Origin: CAWJPY01 sp963844865 | GTDB lineage: Bacteria; Acidobacteriota; Thermoanaerobaculia; Thermoanaerobaculales; Sulfomarinibacteraceae | Assembly (NCBI GenBank): GCA_963844865.1 | Contig: CAWJPY010000001.1 | Span: 310,001 to 374,000 of the forward strand | Reading direction: 5' to 3' | Length of the DNA: 64,000 nt | In this document: piece after piece, positions 1 through 16,283 of the stretch | Position numbering within the stretch: the stretch's first letter is position 1 | How the letters are laid out: each line of letters opens with the position of its first letter | Notes under the pieces: model-generated | Databases searched by the model: none | Told to the model about the DNA's origin: nothing | What the model saw: only the letters and a program-made list of their open reading frames with translations | Program-made: the position numbers and the translations under genes

Positions 1-3604
<3,604 letters not shown>

Positions 3605-3621
3605 GCTCACTGACCCCTTTC

Positions 3622-7886
<4,265 letters not shown>

Positions 7887-7924
7887 GGAGGCTCCCTTCC
7901 CAGTCAATCCACGCAATGGAGACA

Positions 7925-7944
7925 CGGGGAGTACACGCTCCCCG
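7925..7944 (-). promoter_or_regulatory. Hairpin in the rplL-rpoB spacer (attenuator-like)
   Basis: A perfect 7-bp GC-rich stem (CGGGGAG/CTCCCCG) with a 6-nt loop sits in the 109-nt gap between rplL and rpoB. No U-run follows. In E. coli the same spacer carries a partial terminator that sets the ratio of ribosomal protein to RNA polymerase mRNA, so a similar role is plausible here. That role is inferred from position and structure only. Confidence 0.5.
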
Positions 7945-7995
7945 CGTCATCGCTATTCGGCTTCGGCAAGCCAGGGGTCAGAGGTCGGATCGTGG

Positions 7996-8379
7996 TTATT
8001 TGATCTCCACTTGGGCGCCGGCCTCCTCGAACTTGGCCTTGATGCTCTCGGCCTCGTCCTTGCTGACGCCCTCCTTCACCTTGGTAGGCGCGCTCTCCAC
8101 CAGCTCCTTGGCCTCCTTGAGGCCGAGCGACGTCACCTCGCGAACCGCCTTGATGACATTGATCTTCTTGTCACCAATGGAGTTCAGCATGACGTCGAAC
8201 TCGGTCTTCTCCTCCGCCGCCTCGGCGGCGGCGCCAGGAGCCACACCCGCCACCATGACCGGGGCGGCGGCAGCAGCGGCGGACACACCGAACTCGTCTT
8301 CGAGAGCCTTGACCAGCTGGTTGAGCTCCAGCACGGTGAGGCCTTTGATGTCATCCATGAGCTTCTCGATCTGAGCCAT
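7996..8379 (-). CDS. rplL: 50S ribosomal protein L7/L12
   Basis: This 127-residue protein is the mobile stalk protein of the large subunit, which recruits translation GTPases. It has the usual three parts: an N-terminal dimerisation domain (MAQIEKLMDDIKGLTVLELN), an Ala-rich hinge at about residues 35-55, and the C-terminal globular domain with conserved KINVIKAVREVTSLGLKEAK and the terminal QVEIK. Length matches the family. It starts one base after the rplJ stop, so the two are almost certainly translationally coupled, as expected for the L10-(L7/L12) stalk complex. A hairpin and 109 nt separate it from rpoB. Confidence 0.98.
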   Translation of the reverse strand: MAQIEKLMDDIKGLTVLELNQLVKALEDEFGVSAAAAAAPVMVAGVAPGAAAEAAEEKTEFDVMLNSIGDKKINVIKAVREVTSLGLKEAKELVESAPTKVKEGVSKDEAESIKAKFEEAGAQVEIK

Positions 8380-8380
8380 G

Positions 8381-8917
8381 TTACTGCGATCCTCCTTCGG
8401 CTTCTTTCTTTTCTGCGATCTGGTTCACCACCACCGCCAGGCCACGAGTGGGGGCCGCCAACGCGACGGCAAGCCGTCGGATCGGCGACTGCAGCACGTA
8501 CAGCAGCCTCGACACGAGCTGCTCGCGCGTGGGCAGATCGGCGATCTCCCTCGCTTGCTCCGCACCCAGGAGCTCTCCCTCCAGGTACGCTCGTTCCAGG
8601 CTGAGGGCCGGATGGTCCTTGATGAACTCCTTGAGGACCTTGGCCAGCGCGACGCCGTCGCCACCCGTAAAAGCCAAGGCCTTGGGGCCCACCATGTGGT
8701 CACTGAGCACGTCGAGCTGGGTGCCCTCCACCGCCAGCCTGACCACCGAGTTCTTGAACACCTTGTACGTGGCGTCTATGCCCCGGACGCGGGACCTGAG
8801 CTGGTTCACCTCGTTGACGGAGAGCCCCGTGTTCTCGAGCACGAACACGGTTCCGATGTCCGCGAGGGCTGAACGCAGCCGTTCCGACTGCTCCTGTTTC
8901 TGCTCTCTGGTCAGCAT
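8381..8917 (-). CDS. rplJ: 50S ribosomal protein L10
   Basis: This 178-residue protein anchors L7/L12 dimers to the 23S rRNA stalk base. The start MLTREQKQEQSERL and the N-terminal RNA-binding domain (NEVNQLRSRVRGIDATYKVFKNS) match the family. The C-terminal part contains the helix that binds L12 dimers. Only 10 nt separate it from rplA, so there is no room for the long L10 autoregulatory leader known from E. coli. If L10 feedback exists here, its target must lie inside rplA or further upstream. Position and length are normal. Confidence 0.97.
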   Translation of the reverse strand: MLTREQKQEQSERLRSALADIGTVFVLENTGLSVNEVNQLRSRVRGIDATYKVFKNSVVRLAVEGTQLDVLSDHMVGPKALAFTGGDGVALAKVLKEFIKDHPALSLERAYLEGELLGAEQAREIADLPTREQLVSRLLYVLQSPIRRLAVALAAPTRGLAVVVNQIAEKKEAEGGSQ

Positions 8918-8927
8918 GCTGTCATCC

Positions 8928-9626
8928 TCACTTCACGTCCAGGCTGACGGGGTCCACCTGTACGCCCGGCCCCATGGTCGAGCTCAGGTACACGCTCTGC
9001 ACATACTTGCCCTTGGCCGCAGACGGCTTCGCCTTCTGGACCGCGTCCACCAGGCTGCGCGTGTTCTCCACCAGCTTCTCGTGGGCGAAGGAGACCTTGC
9101 CCACCGGTGCGTGCACGATCGCCGTCTTGTCGACGCGGAACTCCACGCGGCCGGCCTTGATGTCGGCCACTGCGGCCGCCACGTCCTGGGTCACCGTTCC
9201 CGACTTGGGATTCGGCATCAGGCCCCGAGGCCCGAGAACCCGGCCCACCTTGGACAGCTGCCGCATCATGTCCGGCGTCGCCACCACCGCGTCGAACTCC
9301 AACCAGCCACCCTGGATCTTGGCCGTCGCGTCCTCGCCGGAGAGCACGAAGTCGGCGCCGGCCTCCTCGGCCGCCTTCTGGTCCGCCCCCTCGCACACCA
9401 CGAGCACGGTCCGGCTCTTCCCGGTCCCGTGGGGTAACACCACCGTGCCACGCACCATCTGGTCGGCGTGACGGGGGTTGACCCCAAGACGCAGCGCGAT
9501 CTCCACGGTCTCGTCGAAGCCGGCGTAGGCCACGTCCTTGACCAGGCCCACGGCGTCCTCCACGGAGTAGGGTCGTCGCTCGACGCGGGCGGCGGCTGCA
9601 CGGTACTTCTTGCCGTTGGATGCCAT
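8928..9626 (-). CDS. rplA: 50S ribosomal protein L1
   Basis: This 232-residue protein forms the L1 stalk that guides deacylated tRNA out of the E site. The sequence MASNGKKYRAAAARVERRPY, the segment VDLRLGVNPRHADQMVRGTV-like (here IALRLGVNPRHADQMVRGTV) and the signature PNPKSGTVTQDVAAAV are diagnostic. The length matches typical bacterial L1. It follows rplK after 11 nt and is followed closely by rplJ. In other bacteria L1 represses the L11-L1 operon by binding its own mRNA. I did not identify such a site. Confidence 0.97.
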   Translation of the reverse strand: MASNGKKYRAAAARVERRPYSVEDAVGLVKDVAYAGFDETVEIALRLGVNPRHADQMVRGTVVLPHGTGKSRTVLVVCEGADQKAAEEAGADFVLSGEDATAKIQGGWLEFDAVVATPDMMRQLSKVGRVLGPRGLMPNPKSGTVTQDVAAAVADIKAGRVEFRVDKTAIVHAPVGKVSFAHEKLVENTRSLVDAVQKAKPSAAKGKYVQSVYLSSTMGPGVQVDPVSLDVK

Positions 9627-9637
9627 CCCCCACCTCC

Positions 9638-10063
9638 TCAGCCCGAGACCTCGATCCCCATGGACCGCGCCGTCCCGAGGACGGTCTGCACCGCACCCTC
9701 CAGGGTGTCGGTGTTGAGGTCGGGGAGCTTGGTTCTGGCGATCTCTTCTACCTGGCTCATGGTCAGCGTGCCGGCCTTGACGCGGTTCGGCTCACCGGAG
9801 CCCTTGTCCAGGCCGGCGGCCTTGCGCAGCAGGAATGACGCGGGCGGGGTCTTGGTGATGAAGGAGTACGTCCGGTCCGCGTAGACCGTGATGATCACGG
9901 GGATGATGATTCCCTGCTGGCTCTGCGTTCTGGCGTTGAAGGCCTTGCAGAAGTCCATGATGTTGAGGCCGTGCTGGCCCAGCGCGGGGCCCACCGGCGG
10001 CGCCGGCGTGGCCTGGCCACCCGGCAACTGCAGCTTGATCTGTCCGACGACTTTTTTGGCCAT
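9638..10063 (-). CDS. rplK: 50S ribosomal protein L11
   Basis: This 141-residue protein binds the GTPase-associated region of 23S rRNA. The N-terminal domain MAKKVVGQIKLQLPGGQATP, with the PPVGPALGQHGLNIMDFCKAFNA motif region, and the C-terminal rRNA-binding domain are complete. The prolines at the thiostrepton-binding face are present. The gene begins 11 nt after nusG and ends 11 nt before rplA, in the universal nusG-rplK-rplA order. Length equals that of E. coli L11 to within one residue. The true start is clear because no upstream in-frame alternative is needed. Confidence 0.98.
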   Translation of the reverse strand: MAKKVVGQIKLQLPGGQATPAPPVGPALGQHGLNIMDFCKAFNARTQSQQGIIIPVIITVYADRTYSFITKTPPASFLLRKAAGLDKGSGEPNRVKAGTLTMSQVEEIARTKLPDLNTDTLEGAVQTVLGTARSMGIEVSG

Positions 10064-10074
10064 CTCTTACACCC

Positions 10075-10608
10075 TCACGTCAGCTTCTGCACTTGGCGGA
10101 ACTCCATCTCCACCGGCGTGTCGCGCCCGAAGATGGTGACCATCACCTTGACGGTGCTGCGGTCGAGGTTGACCTCCTCGACGACGCCGTTGAACGAGGC
10201 GAAGGGGCCGTCCGTGATCTTGACCCGCTCCCCCTTCTCGTACATCTCCTTGGGCCGCGGCTTCTCCTGCGTGGCCACCGACTGGTGAAGGATCTGGTTG
10301 ACCTCCTCCTCGGTGAGCGGGGTCGGCTTCTTGCCCGCACCCACGAAACCGGTCACCTTGGGGGTGTTCCGCACCAGGTGCCAGGCGTCGTCGGTCATGT
10401 CCATCTCCACCAGCACATAGCCGGGGAAGAACTTGCGCCGCACCTCGCGCTTCTTGCCGTTCTTGACCTCGACCACGGTCTCCGTGGGGACCTGGATCTC
10501 GCCGAAGAACTCCTGCATCCCGAGGGCCTCGACCCGCTGCTCGAGGGTCTTCTTCACCCGATCCTCGAAGCCGGAGTAGGTGTGGATGATGTACCACTCC
10601 TTGGCCAT
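10075..10608 (-). CDS. nusG: Transcription termination/antitermination factor NusG
   Basis: NusG binds the RNA polymerase clamp and couples it to Rho or the ribosome. I place the start at 10608 (MAKEWYIIHTYSGFEDRVKK), preceded by a GGGGG run, and not at the ATG 36 nt upstream. This gives 177 residues. The NGN domain (residues about 1-115, with KRRFFPGYVLVEM-like KKREVRRKFFPGYVLVEMDM) is followed by a KOW domain (VKITDGPFASFNGVVEEVN). It lies 13 nt after secE and 11 nt before rplK. The gene is intact and typical. Confidence 0.97.
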   Translation of the reverse strand: MAKEWYIIHTYSGFEDRVKKTLEQRVEALGMQEFFGEIQVPTETVVEVKNGKKREVRRKFFPGYVLVEMDMTDDAWHLVRNTPKVTGFVGAGKKPTPLTEEEVNQILHQSVATQEKPRPKEMYEKGERVKITDGPFASFNGVVEEVNLDRSTVKVMVTIFGRDTPVEMEFRQVQKLT

Positions 10609-10621
10609 CAGCGACCCCCGC

Positions 10622-10831
10622 TCATGAGAACACCCCAAAGACACTGAAGATCCTGTGCGTCACAAAGACCAGCACCAGGTCGCAGAGATAGAGGTAGATG
10701 CCGAAGATGAAGGACGCGATGATCACCACCGTGGTGGTGTTCACGACCTCCTGCTTGGTCGGCCAGGTCACCTTCTTGGTTTCGACCACAACCTCGTTGA
10801 GGAAGGCCTTCAGTCGTCTCCACCAGTTCAT
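10622..10831 (-). CDS. secE: Preprotein translocase subunit SecE
   Basis: This 69-residue single-span membrane protein clamps SecY in the Sec translocon. The cytoplasmic amphipathic helix (RLKAFLNEVVVETKKVTWPT) carries the family's signature VTWPTKQE, and a hydrophobic segment follows at about residues 33-58 (TVVIIASFIFGIYLYLCDLV). The short form is typical of most bacteria outside the enterics. It lies between tRNA-Trp and nusG, as in many genomes. The last residues (SVFGVFS) end 13 nt before nusG. Confidence 0.95.
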   Translation of the reverse strand: MNWWRRLKAFLNEVVVETKKVTWPTKQEVVNTTTVVIIASFIFGIYLYLCDLVLVFVTHRIFSVFGVFS

Positions 10832-10860
10832 TCAGTCACACTCCCCCGAGCGCCCTGAGC

Positions 10861-10936
10861 TGGCAGGCCAGGAGGGACTCGAACCCCCAACAACCGGTTT
10901 TGGAGACCGGGACTCTGCCAATTGAGCTACTGGCCT
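10861..10936 (-). tRNA. tRNA-Trp (CCA anticodon)
   Basis: A cloverleaf is readable on the minus strand: a 7-bp acceptor stem AGGCCAG/CTGGCCT, D-arm AGCTCAATTGGCAGAG, anticodon loop CTCCAAA with anticodon CCA, T-loop TTCGAGT, discriminator G and an encoded CCA end. It lies between tuf and secE. The same placement (tufB-trpT-secE type order) is seen in many bacteria. Confidence 0.97.
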
Positions 10937-10991
10937 GCACCGTCGTCCACTCCGTCTCGCCCGCGTCGAGCTCCGGCAACAATTCGTCCTG

Positions 10992-12185
10992 CTACTCGAT
11001 GATGTCGGTGATGGAACCGGCGCCCACGGTGCGGCCACCTTCACGGATCGCGAACCGCAGACCCCGCTCCATGGCGATCGGCGTGATCAGCTCCACCTCC
11101 AGGTTCGTGTTGTCACCCGGAATCACCATCTCCACGCCCTCGTCCAGGTTCACCGACCCCGTCACGTCCGTCGTCCGGAAAAAGAACTGCGGCCGGTACC
11201 CGCGGAAAAACGGCGTGTGCCGACCACCCTCCTCCTTCGTCAGTACGTACACCTCGGCCCGAAACTTCCTGTGCGGCGTGATCGACCCCGGCTTCGCGAC
11301 CACCTGCCCCCGCTCCACCTCCTTGCGCTCCGTCCCCCGCAGCAGCAGGCCCACGTTGTCCCCAGCCTCCCCTCGGTCCAGAAGCTTGCGGAACATCTCC
11401 ACCCCCGTCACCACCCGCTTCACCGTCGGCCGGATCCCTACGATCTCCATCTCGTCCCCAACCTTCACCACTCCCCGCTCGATCCGACCCGTCACCACCG
11501 TCCCACGCCCAGAAATCGTGAACACGTCCTCGATCGGCATCAGGAAATCCTTGTCAATGTCCCGCTCCGGCAACGGTATGTACGAGTCCATCGCCGCCAA
11601 AAGCTCCCAGATCGACTTGCACTCCTCAGCGTCCGGATCGTCCGCCTCCCCAGCCTTCAACGCCGACCCCCGAATCACCGGAATCTCGTCCCCCGGAAAC
11701 TCGTACTCACTCAACAGCTCCCGAACCTCCAGCTCCACCAGGTCCAAAAGCTCCTCGTCGTCCACCATGTCCACCTTGTTCATGTACACGATGATCGACG
11801 GCACCCCCACCTGCCGCGCCAGCAAAATGTGCTCCCGCGTCTGCGGCATCGGACCATCAGCCGCCGACACAACCAACACCGCACCGTCCATCTGCGCCGC
11901 CCCCGTGATCATGTTCTTCACGTAGTCCGCGTGCCCAGGACAGTCCACGTGCGCGTAGTGCCGCGTCTGAGACTGATACTCCACGTGCGCCGTGTTGATC
12001 GTGATCCCCCGCGCCTTCTCCTCCGGCGCCTTGTCAATCGAATCAAACGGCGTGAAATCCGCCAGACCCTTCGCCGCCAACACCTTCGTGATCGCCGCCG
12101 TCAACGTCGTCTTGCCGTGGTCCACGTGCCCGATCGTCCCAATGTTGACGTGCGGCTTCGTCCTCTCAAACTTCGCCTTGGCCAT
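10992..12185 (-). CDS. tuf: Translation elongation factor Tu
   Basis: EF-Tu delivers aminoacyl-tRNA to the ribosome. It is 397 residues long, with the P-loop GHVDHGKTTLT at about residues 19-29, the DCPGHADY switch II motif, the NKVD guanine-recognition motif, and domains 2 and 3 ending GAGSITDIIE. The gene is complete. Its codon choice differs sharply from its neighbours: it favours G-ending codons (GCG, ACG, CCG, GGG, TTG), whereas the surrounding ribosomal genes favour C-ending codons. This shows as a C-rich, G-poor plus strand from about 11200 to 12180. A second tuf copy with gene conversion, or special expression demand, could explain it. Four tRNA genes lie just upstream. Confidence 0.99.
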   Translation of the reverse strand: MAKAKFERTKPHVNIGTIGHVDHGKTTLTAAITKVLAAKGLADFTPFDSIDKAPEEKARGITINTAHVEYQSQTRHYAHVDCPGHADYVKNMITGAAQMDGAVLVVSAADGPMPQTREHILLARQVGVPSIIVYMNKVDMVDDEELLDLVELEVRELLSEYEFPGDEIPVIRGSALKAGEADDPDAEECKSIWELLAAMDSYIPLPERDIDKDFLMPIEDVFTISGRGTVVTGRIERGVVKVGDEMEIVGIRPTVKRVVTGVEMFRKLLDRGEAGDNVGLLLRGTERKEVERGQVVAKPGSITPHRKFRAEVYVLTKEEGGRHTPFFRGYRPQFFFRTTDVTGSVNLDEGVEMVIPGDNTNLEVELITPIAMERGLRFAIREGGRTVGAGSITDIIE

Positions 12186-12261
12186 CTCTGCCTCCCTCTT
12201 GGATCTCAGGCCGTGGAGAGCACGCGAGGTTACGAGCTCGCCTCCGAACCGATTGCTGCTT

Positions 12262-12337
12262 TGGAGCCCACGACCAGACTTGAACTGGTGACCCCGTCCT
12301 TACCAAGGACGTGCTCTACCGACTGAGCTACGTGGGC
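12262..12337 (-). tRNA. tRNA-Thr (GGT anticodon)
   Basis: On the minus strand: acceptor stem GCCCACG/CGTGGGC, anticodon stem CGTCC/GGACG with loop TTGGTAA (anticodon GGT), T-loop TTCAAGT, discriminator T and an encoded CCA. It is the last of four tRNAs before tuf and corresponds in position to E. coli thrT. Confidence 0.97.
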
Positions 12338-12356
12338 CGGAAATCGCCTTCCCTTC

Positions 12357-12431
12357 TGGAGCGGGAGACGGGGCTCGAACCCGCGACCAACAGCTTGGAA
12401 GGCTGTGACTCTACCACTGAGTTACTCCCGC
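12357..12431 (-). tRNA. tRNA-Gly (TCC anticodon)
   Basis: On the minus strand: acceptor stem GCGGGAG/CTCCCGC, anticodon stem ACAGC/GCTGT with loop CTTCCAA (anticodon TCC), T-loop TTCGAGC, discriminator T and an encoded CCA. Position corresponds to E. coli glyT. Confidence 0.97.
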
Positions 12432-12456
12432 CAGCGCGGTTGAACAACACACAGGT

Positions 12457-12543
12457 TGGTGCAGGCGGATGGATTTGAACCACCGTAGGCATTACGCCGG
12501 CAGATTTACAGTCTGCTGCCTTTGACCACTCGGCCACGCCTGC
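12457..12543 (-). tRNA. tRNA-Tyr (GTA anticodon)
   Basis: An 87-nt class II tRNA on the minus strand, with acceptor stem GCAGGCG/CGCCTGC, anticodon loop containing GTA (CTGTAAA), a long variable arm, T-loop TTCAAAT, discriminator A and an encoded CCA. Position corresponds to E. coli tyrU. Confidence 0.97.
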
Positions 12544-12569
12544 TCGTCGTCCCGTGCTCTTTGGATCGG

Positions 12570-12644
12570 TGGAGCTGGCGATGGGATTCGAACCCGCAAC
12601 CTGCTGATTACAAATCAGCTGCTCTACCGTTGAGCTACGCCAGC
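12570..12644 (-). tRNA. tRNA-Thr (TGT anticodon)
   Basis: On the minus strand: acceptor stem GCTGGCG/CGCCAGC, anticodon stem CTGAT/ATCAG around loop TTTGTAA (anticodon TGT), T-loop TTCGAAT, discriminator T and an encoded CCA. It is the first gene of the tRNA-tuf transcript and corresponds in position to E. coli thrU. Confidence 0.97.
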
Positions 12645-12712
12645 CAGCATGCGAGTCCCGCGCCCCGTCCACCTGTAAAGAGCACACCTCCGCCTTACGC
12701 AGAGGGAAGGGG

Positions 12713-12741
12713 ACGATAACACAGGCCACGAGCGGATGCAA
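12713..12741 (-). promoter_or_regulatory. Candidate sigma-70-type promoter for the tRNA-tuf operon
   Basis: On the minus strand a -35-like TTGCAT (12736-12741) and a -10-like TATCGT (12713-12718) are separated by 17 nt, about 70 nt upstream of the first tRNA. Spacing is ideal and hexamer matches are moderate. The rest of 12645-13051 shows no gene; it holds this site and the inverted repeat annotated at 12837-12896. Confidence 0.4.
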
Positions 12742-12836
12742 GGGGTGCGCCAGGCATTCTCGGGTGATCCGGAGCTCCGTGAAAACGGGCCGGTGACGCG
12801 CCAGACTATCGACGCCTTCCCCGAGGTCGCCACCGC

Positions 12837-12896
12837 TGACACTTTTCCGACCGGAAGTGACGCAGAAGCGCCATGCGGTGCCGCGGAAAAGTGTCA
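12837..12896. repeat. 13-bp inverted repeat upstream of the tRNA-tuf operon
   Basis: TGACACTTTTCCG at 12837-12849 is repeated inverted and perfect at 12884-12896, with a 34-nt spacer. It lies in the 407-nt gap between rlmB and the tRNA operon. It could be a protein-binding dyad or an mRNA hairpin. No run of T follows either arm closely enough to call a terminator. Confidence 0.5.
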
Positions 12897-13051
12897 CCAG
12901 TGGCACGTCCGCGCAACGCGCCGTTCTCTCGAAGGCCGTTGGCCCGCGTGAGCTGGTCGCCGTCGCCGCCGCTGGTCGCGGTCGCGGTCGCGGCCGCTGT
13001 TTGCCGTCCCCGCTCGGGCACGGACACGGACGCGGGAAGGCGCACACTACT

Positions 13052-13783
13052 TCAGGGTCCCGAGCCAGGCCAGATGCGGCAGAGGTGGTAGAGCAGAATG
13101 CCCGCTGCCACGGACAGATTCAGGGAGTCGACCCCCTCCACCATGGGGATGGCCACCAGCTCGTCGATCTCGGATCGGGTGCGTGCGCGCAACCCCCGTT
13201 CTTCGGCCCCTACGCACAGCACCCAGCGCGCGACCGGAGTCACCTCGGCCAAGGGGCTTCCGGGCGAGGCGGCCCCCAGCGCCCAATACCCCGAGCGACG
13301 CAGCGCCGCCAGCGCGTCCGCCGCGGCGCTCACCCGCACCAGAGGAACGCGCTCGAGAAGGCCGGCGGCGGAACGCGCCACCGCACCGGAGAGGGGCGGC
13401 GCCGTGGGCCCGGCGATGACCACGCCGTCGACCCCGAACGCCGCCGCGCTGCGGATGGCGGCCCCCAGATTGTGGGGATCCGTGACGTCGTCGAGGAGCA
13501 GCACGCGCCCCGGCGCGCCGGACGCCGTCATCAGGTCGTCGAGCCCGGCCAGGGCGAGGGGGGCCGAGCGGGCGGCGCAGCCGTTGTGCGGCGAGCCTCC
13601 TGCCACCTCGTCGAGGCGGCGGCGGGGAACCCAGCGGGTGACCACGCCGGCCTCGCGGGCGGCCGCCCGCAGATCCTGCATGCGCCGATCGCGCCGCCCC
13701 TGCTGCAGCCAGACCATCTCGATGGATCGCCCGCTCCGCAAGGCGCCCAGCACTGCGTGGTAGCCCACGATCCAGTCGCTCAT
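13052..13783 (-). CDS. rlmB: 23S rRNA 2'-O-ribose methyltransferase RlmB-like (SpoU family)
   Basis: This SpoU-family enzyme is predicted to methylate the 2'-OH of a guanosine in the 23S rRNA peptidyl-transferase loop. I choose the start at 13783 (MSDWIVGYHAVLGALRSG), giving 243 residues. The N-terminal substrate-binding domain is followed by the SPOUT knot with motif 1 (LDDVTDPHNLGAAIRSAAAF), motif 2 (WVLCVGAEERGLRART) and motif 3 (IPMVEGVDSLNLSVAAGILLY). The three motifs support the assignment to the family. TrmH-like paralogues with other RNA targets cannot be ruled out. It stands alone, with 273 nt to frr and 407 nt to the tRNA operon, in neither of which I see a gene. Confidence 0.88.
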   Translation of the reverse strand: MSDWIVGYHAVLGALRSGRSIEMVWLQQGRRDRRMQDLRAAAREAGVVTRWVPRRRLDEVAGGSPHNGCAARSAPLALAGLDDLMTASGAPGRVLLLDDVTDPHNLGAAIRSAAAFGVDGVVIAGPTAPPLSGAVARSAAGLLERVPLVRVSAAADALAALRRSGYWALGAASPGSPLAEVTPVARWVLCVGAEERGLRARTRSEIDELVAIPMVEGVDSLNLSVAAGILLYHLCRIWPGSGP

Positions 13784-14056
13784 CGCGTCCGCGCCATCAC
13801 TGCCTCTCACCACCGGTCACGAAATCACGCTCGACCGGCTGGTCGCCAGACTCCCATCGAAGACCGATACGGGCTCCCCCAGCCGGTTCGCGAGTCTGCG
13901 CACGATTCACACCCATCTGTCAGAGGGCGCTGCTCGAGAGCTCATGCCCACCTCGGGTGCGCGCAGCGCAGCCGACGATTGCAGCTCATGGGCGCCGGGC
14001 CGGCCGTTCGTCGCGTCTGGGTGTCCCCCTGGTGGTCCGGCGCCCGCGAGGTGCAG

Positions 14057-14611
14057 CTACACCTCCAGGATCTCCTGCTCCTTACGGCTCAGGATGTCGT
14101 TGACCTTGCCGATGTAGGCATCGGTCAACGTCTGCATCTTCTCCTGGCCGTCGTGCATCTCGTCCTCGGAGATCTCCTTGGCCTTCTCCATCTTCTTGAT
14201 CCGGTCATTGCCGTCGCGCCGGATCTGACGCACCGCGTTCCGTGTCTGCTCGGCGTCCTGGTGCGCCACCTTCACCAGCTCCCGCCGCCGCTCCTCGGTG
14301 AGAGCCGGGATATTGAGCCGCACCACCTTGCCGTCGTTGGTGGGCGTCAGGCCGAGGTTGGACTTGAGGATCGCCTTCTCCACGTCGCCCAGGACCTTGG
14401 GCTCCCAGGGCGCGATCACGATGGTGGAGGAGTCGGGCACGGACAGCGAGGCCACCTGGTTGAGCGGTGTCTGGGTGCCGTAGTAGTCCACTGTCAGCCC
14501 ATCGAGCAGCGCCAGGGAAGCCCGGCCCGTGCGGAGCCGCGCGAGCTCGCCCTTGAATGCGTCGACCGCCCCCGTCATCTTCGACTCGTACTCCTTGAGC
14601 ACTTCCTTCAT
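14057..14611 (-). CDS. frr: Ribosome recycling factor
   Basis: With EF-G, this factor splits post-termination ribosomes. It is 184 residues long, starting MKEVLKEYESKMTGAVDAF. The signature ELARLRTGRASLALLDGLTV and the C-terminal region RKEQEILEV are conserved, and length matches the family (~185). Its ATG overlaps the pyrH stop (ATGA), which indicates translational coupling. The usual bacterial order rpsB-tsf-pyrH-frr is preserved on this strand. Confidence 0.97.
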   Translation of the reverse strand: MKEVLKEYESKMTGAVDAFKGELARLRTGRASLALLDGLTVDYYGTQTPLNQVASLSVPDSSTIVIAPWEPKVLGDVEKAILKSNLGLTPTNDGKVVRLNIPALTEERRRELVKVAHQDAEQTRNAVRQIRRDGNDRIKKMEKAKEISEDEMHDGQEKMQTLTDAYIGKVNDILSRKEQEILEV

Positions 14612-15344
14612 GCGTCCTCCCCGGGGCCGATGTACGACCCCACGCCGTCGCCGAGCACGACCCTCTTCAAGATTCCCGGCTTGGAGATGTTCACGATCTG
14701 GAGCGGGATGGCGCTCTCCATGCACAGCGAGATGGCCGCTGCGTCGATGACCCGCAGCTGGCGCTGCAGAACCTCCTGGTAGGTGAGGGAGGGAATGAGC
14801 TGGGCGTCGGCCTCCCGCTCGGGATCCGAGGAGTACACGCCGTCCACCTTGGTGGCCTTGATGAGGATCTGGGCGGAGATCTCGTTGGCGCGCAGGGCGG
14901 CGGCGGTGTCGGTGGTGAAGAACGGGTTGCCGGTCCCACCAGCGAACACCACGATGCGGCCCTTCTCCAGGTGGCGCAGCGCTCGCCGGCGGATGAACGG
15001 CTCCGCGACCTCGTGCATCGCGATGGCCGTCTGCACGCGGGTGGGGACGCCGAACCGCTCGATGGCCGATGACAGCGCGAGCGCGTTGATCACGGTGGCC
15101 AGCATGCCCATGGAGTCGCCGGTGACCCGATCGATGCCCTGCTCTTCGGCGGACACCCCGCGGATGATGTTGCCACCGCCCACCACCAGGCCCATCTGAA
15201 CGCCGAGCTCGGCGACCGCCACGACCTCCTCGGCGATAGTGCGCACCACATCCGAGGAGATGCCGAAGGGCTGCGTCCCCATCAGGACCTCGCCCGAGAG
15301 CTTGACCAGGATCCGGTGGAAGCGTGGCTGCGGTTCGCTGTCCA

Positions 15345-15345
<1 letters not shown>
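14608..15345 (-). CDS. pyrH: UMP kinase
   Basis: UMP kinase makes UDP in pyrimidine nucleotide synthesis. It is an amino-acid-kinase-fold hexamer. The 245-residue protein starts MDSEPQPRFHRILVKLSGEV and has the family motifs KLSGE, GLVVGGGNIIRG, DSMGMLATVINALAL and the DTAAALRANEI segment. It starts at the last base of the tsf stop codon (TGATG) and ends inside the frr start codon. The tight coupling links it to the translation-factor operon. Confidence 0.97.
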
Positions 15346-16199
<854 letters not shown>

Positions 16200-16218
16200 T
16201 CACCTCGCTTCACAGGAA

Positions 16219-16245
16219 GGGCCAGGTGCCTGCTGCGCCTGGCCC
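16219..16245 (-). promoter_or_regulatory. Hairpin in the rpsB-tsf spacer (attenuator-like)
   Basis: A 10-bp stem (GGGCCAGGCG paired with CACCTGGCCC, one G-T pair) with a 7-nt loop lies between rpsB and tsf on the coding strand, followed by only two T residues. A partial terminator is known at the same place in E. coli. The function here is inferred from position. Confidence 0.5.
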
Positions 16246-16283
16246 CGCGGTTGATCACTCGAAAAACTTCGCCCTGGGGCCGG

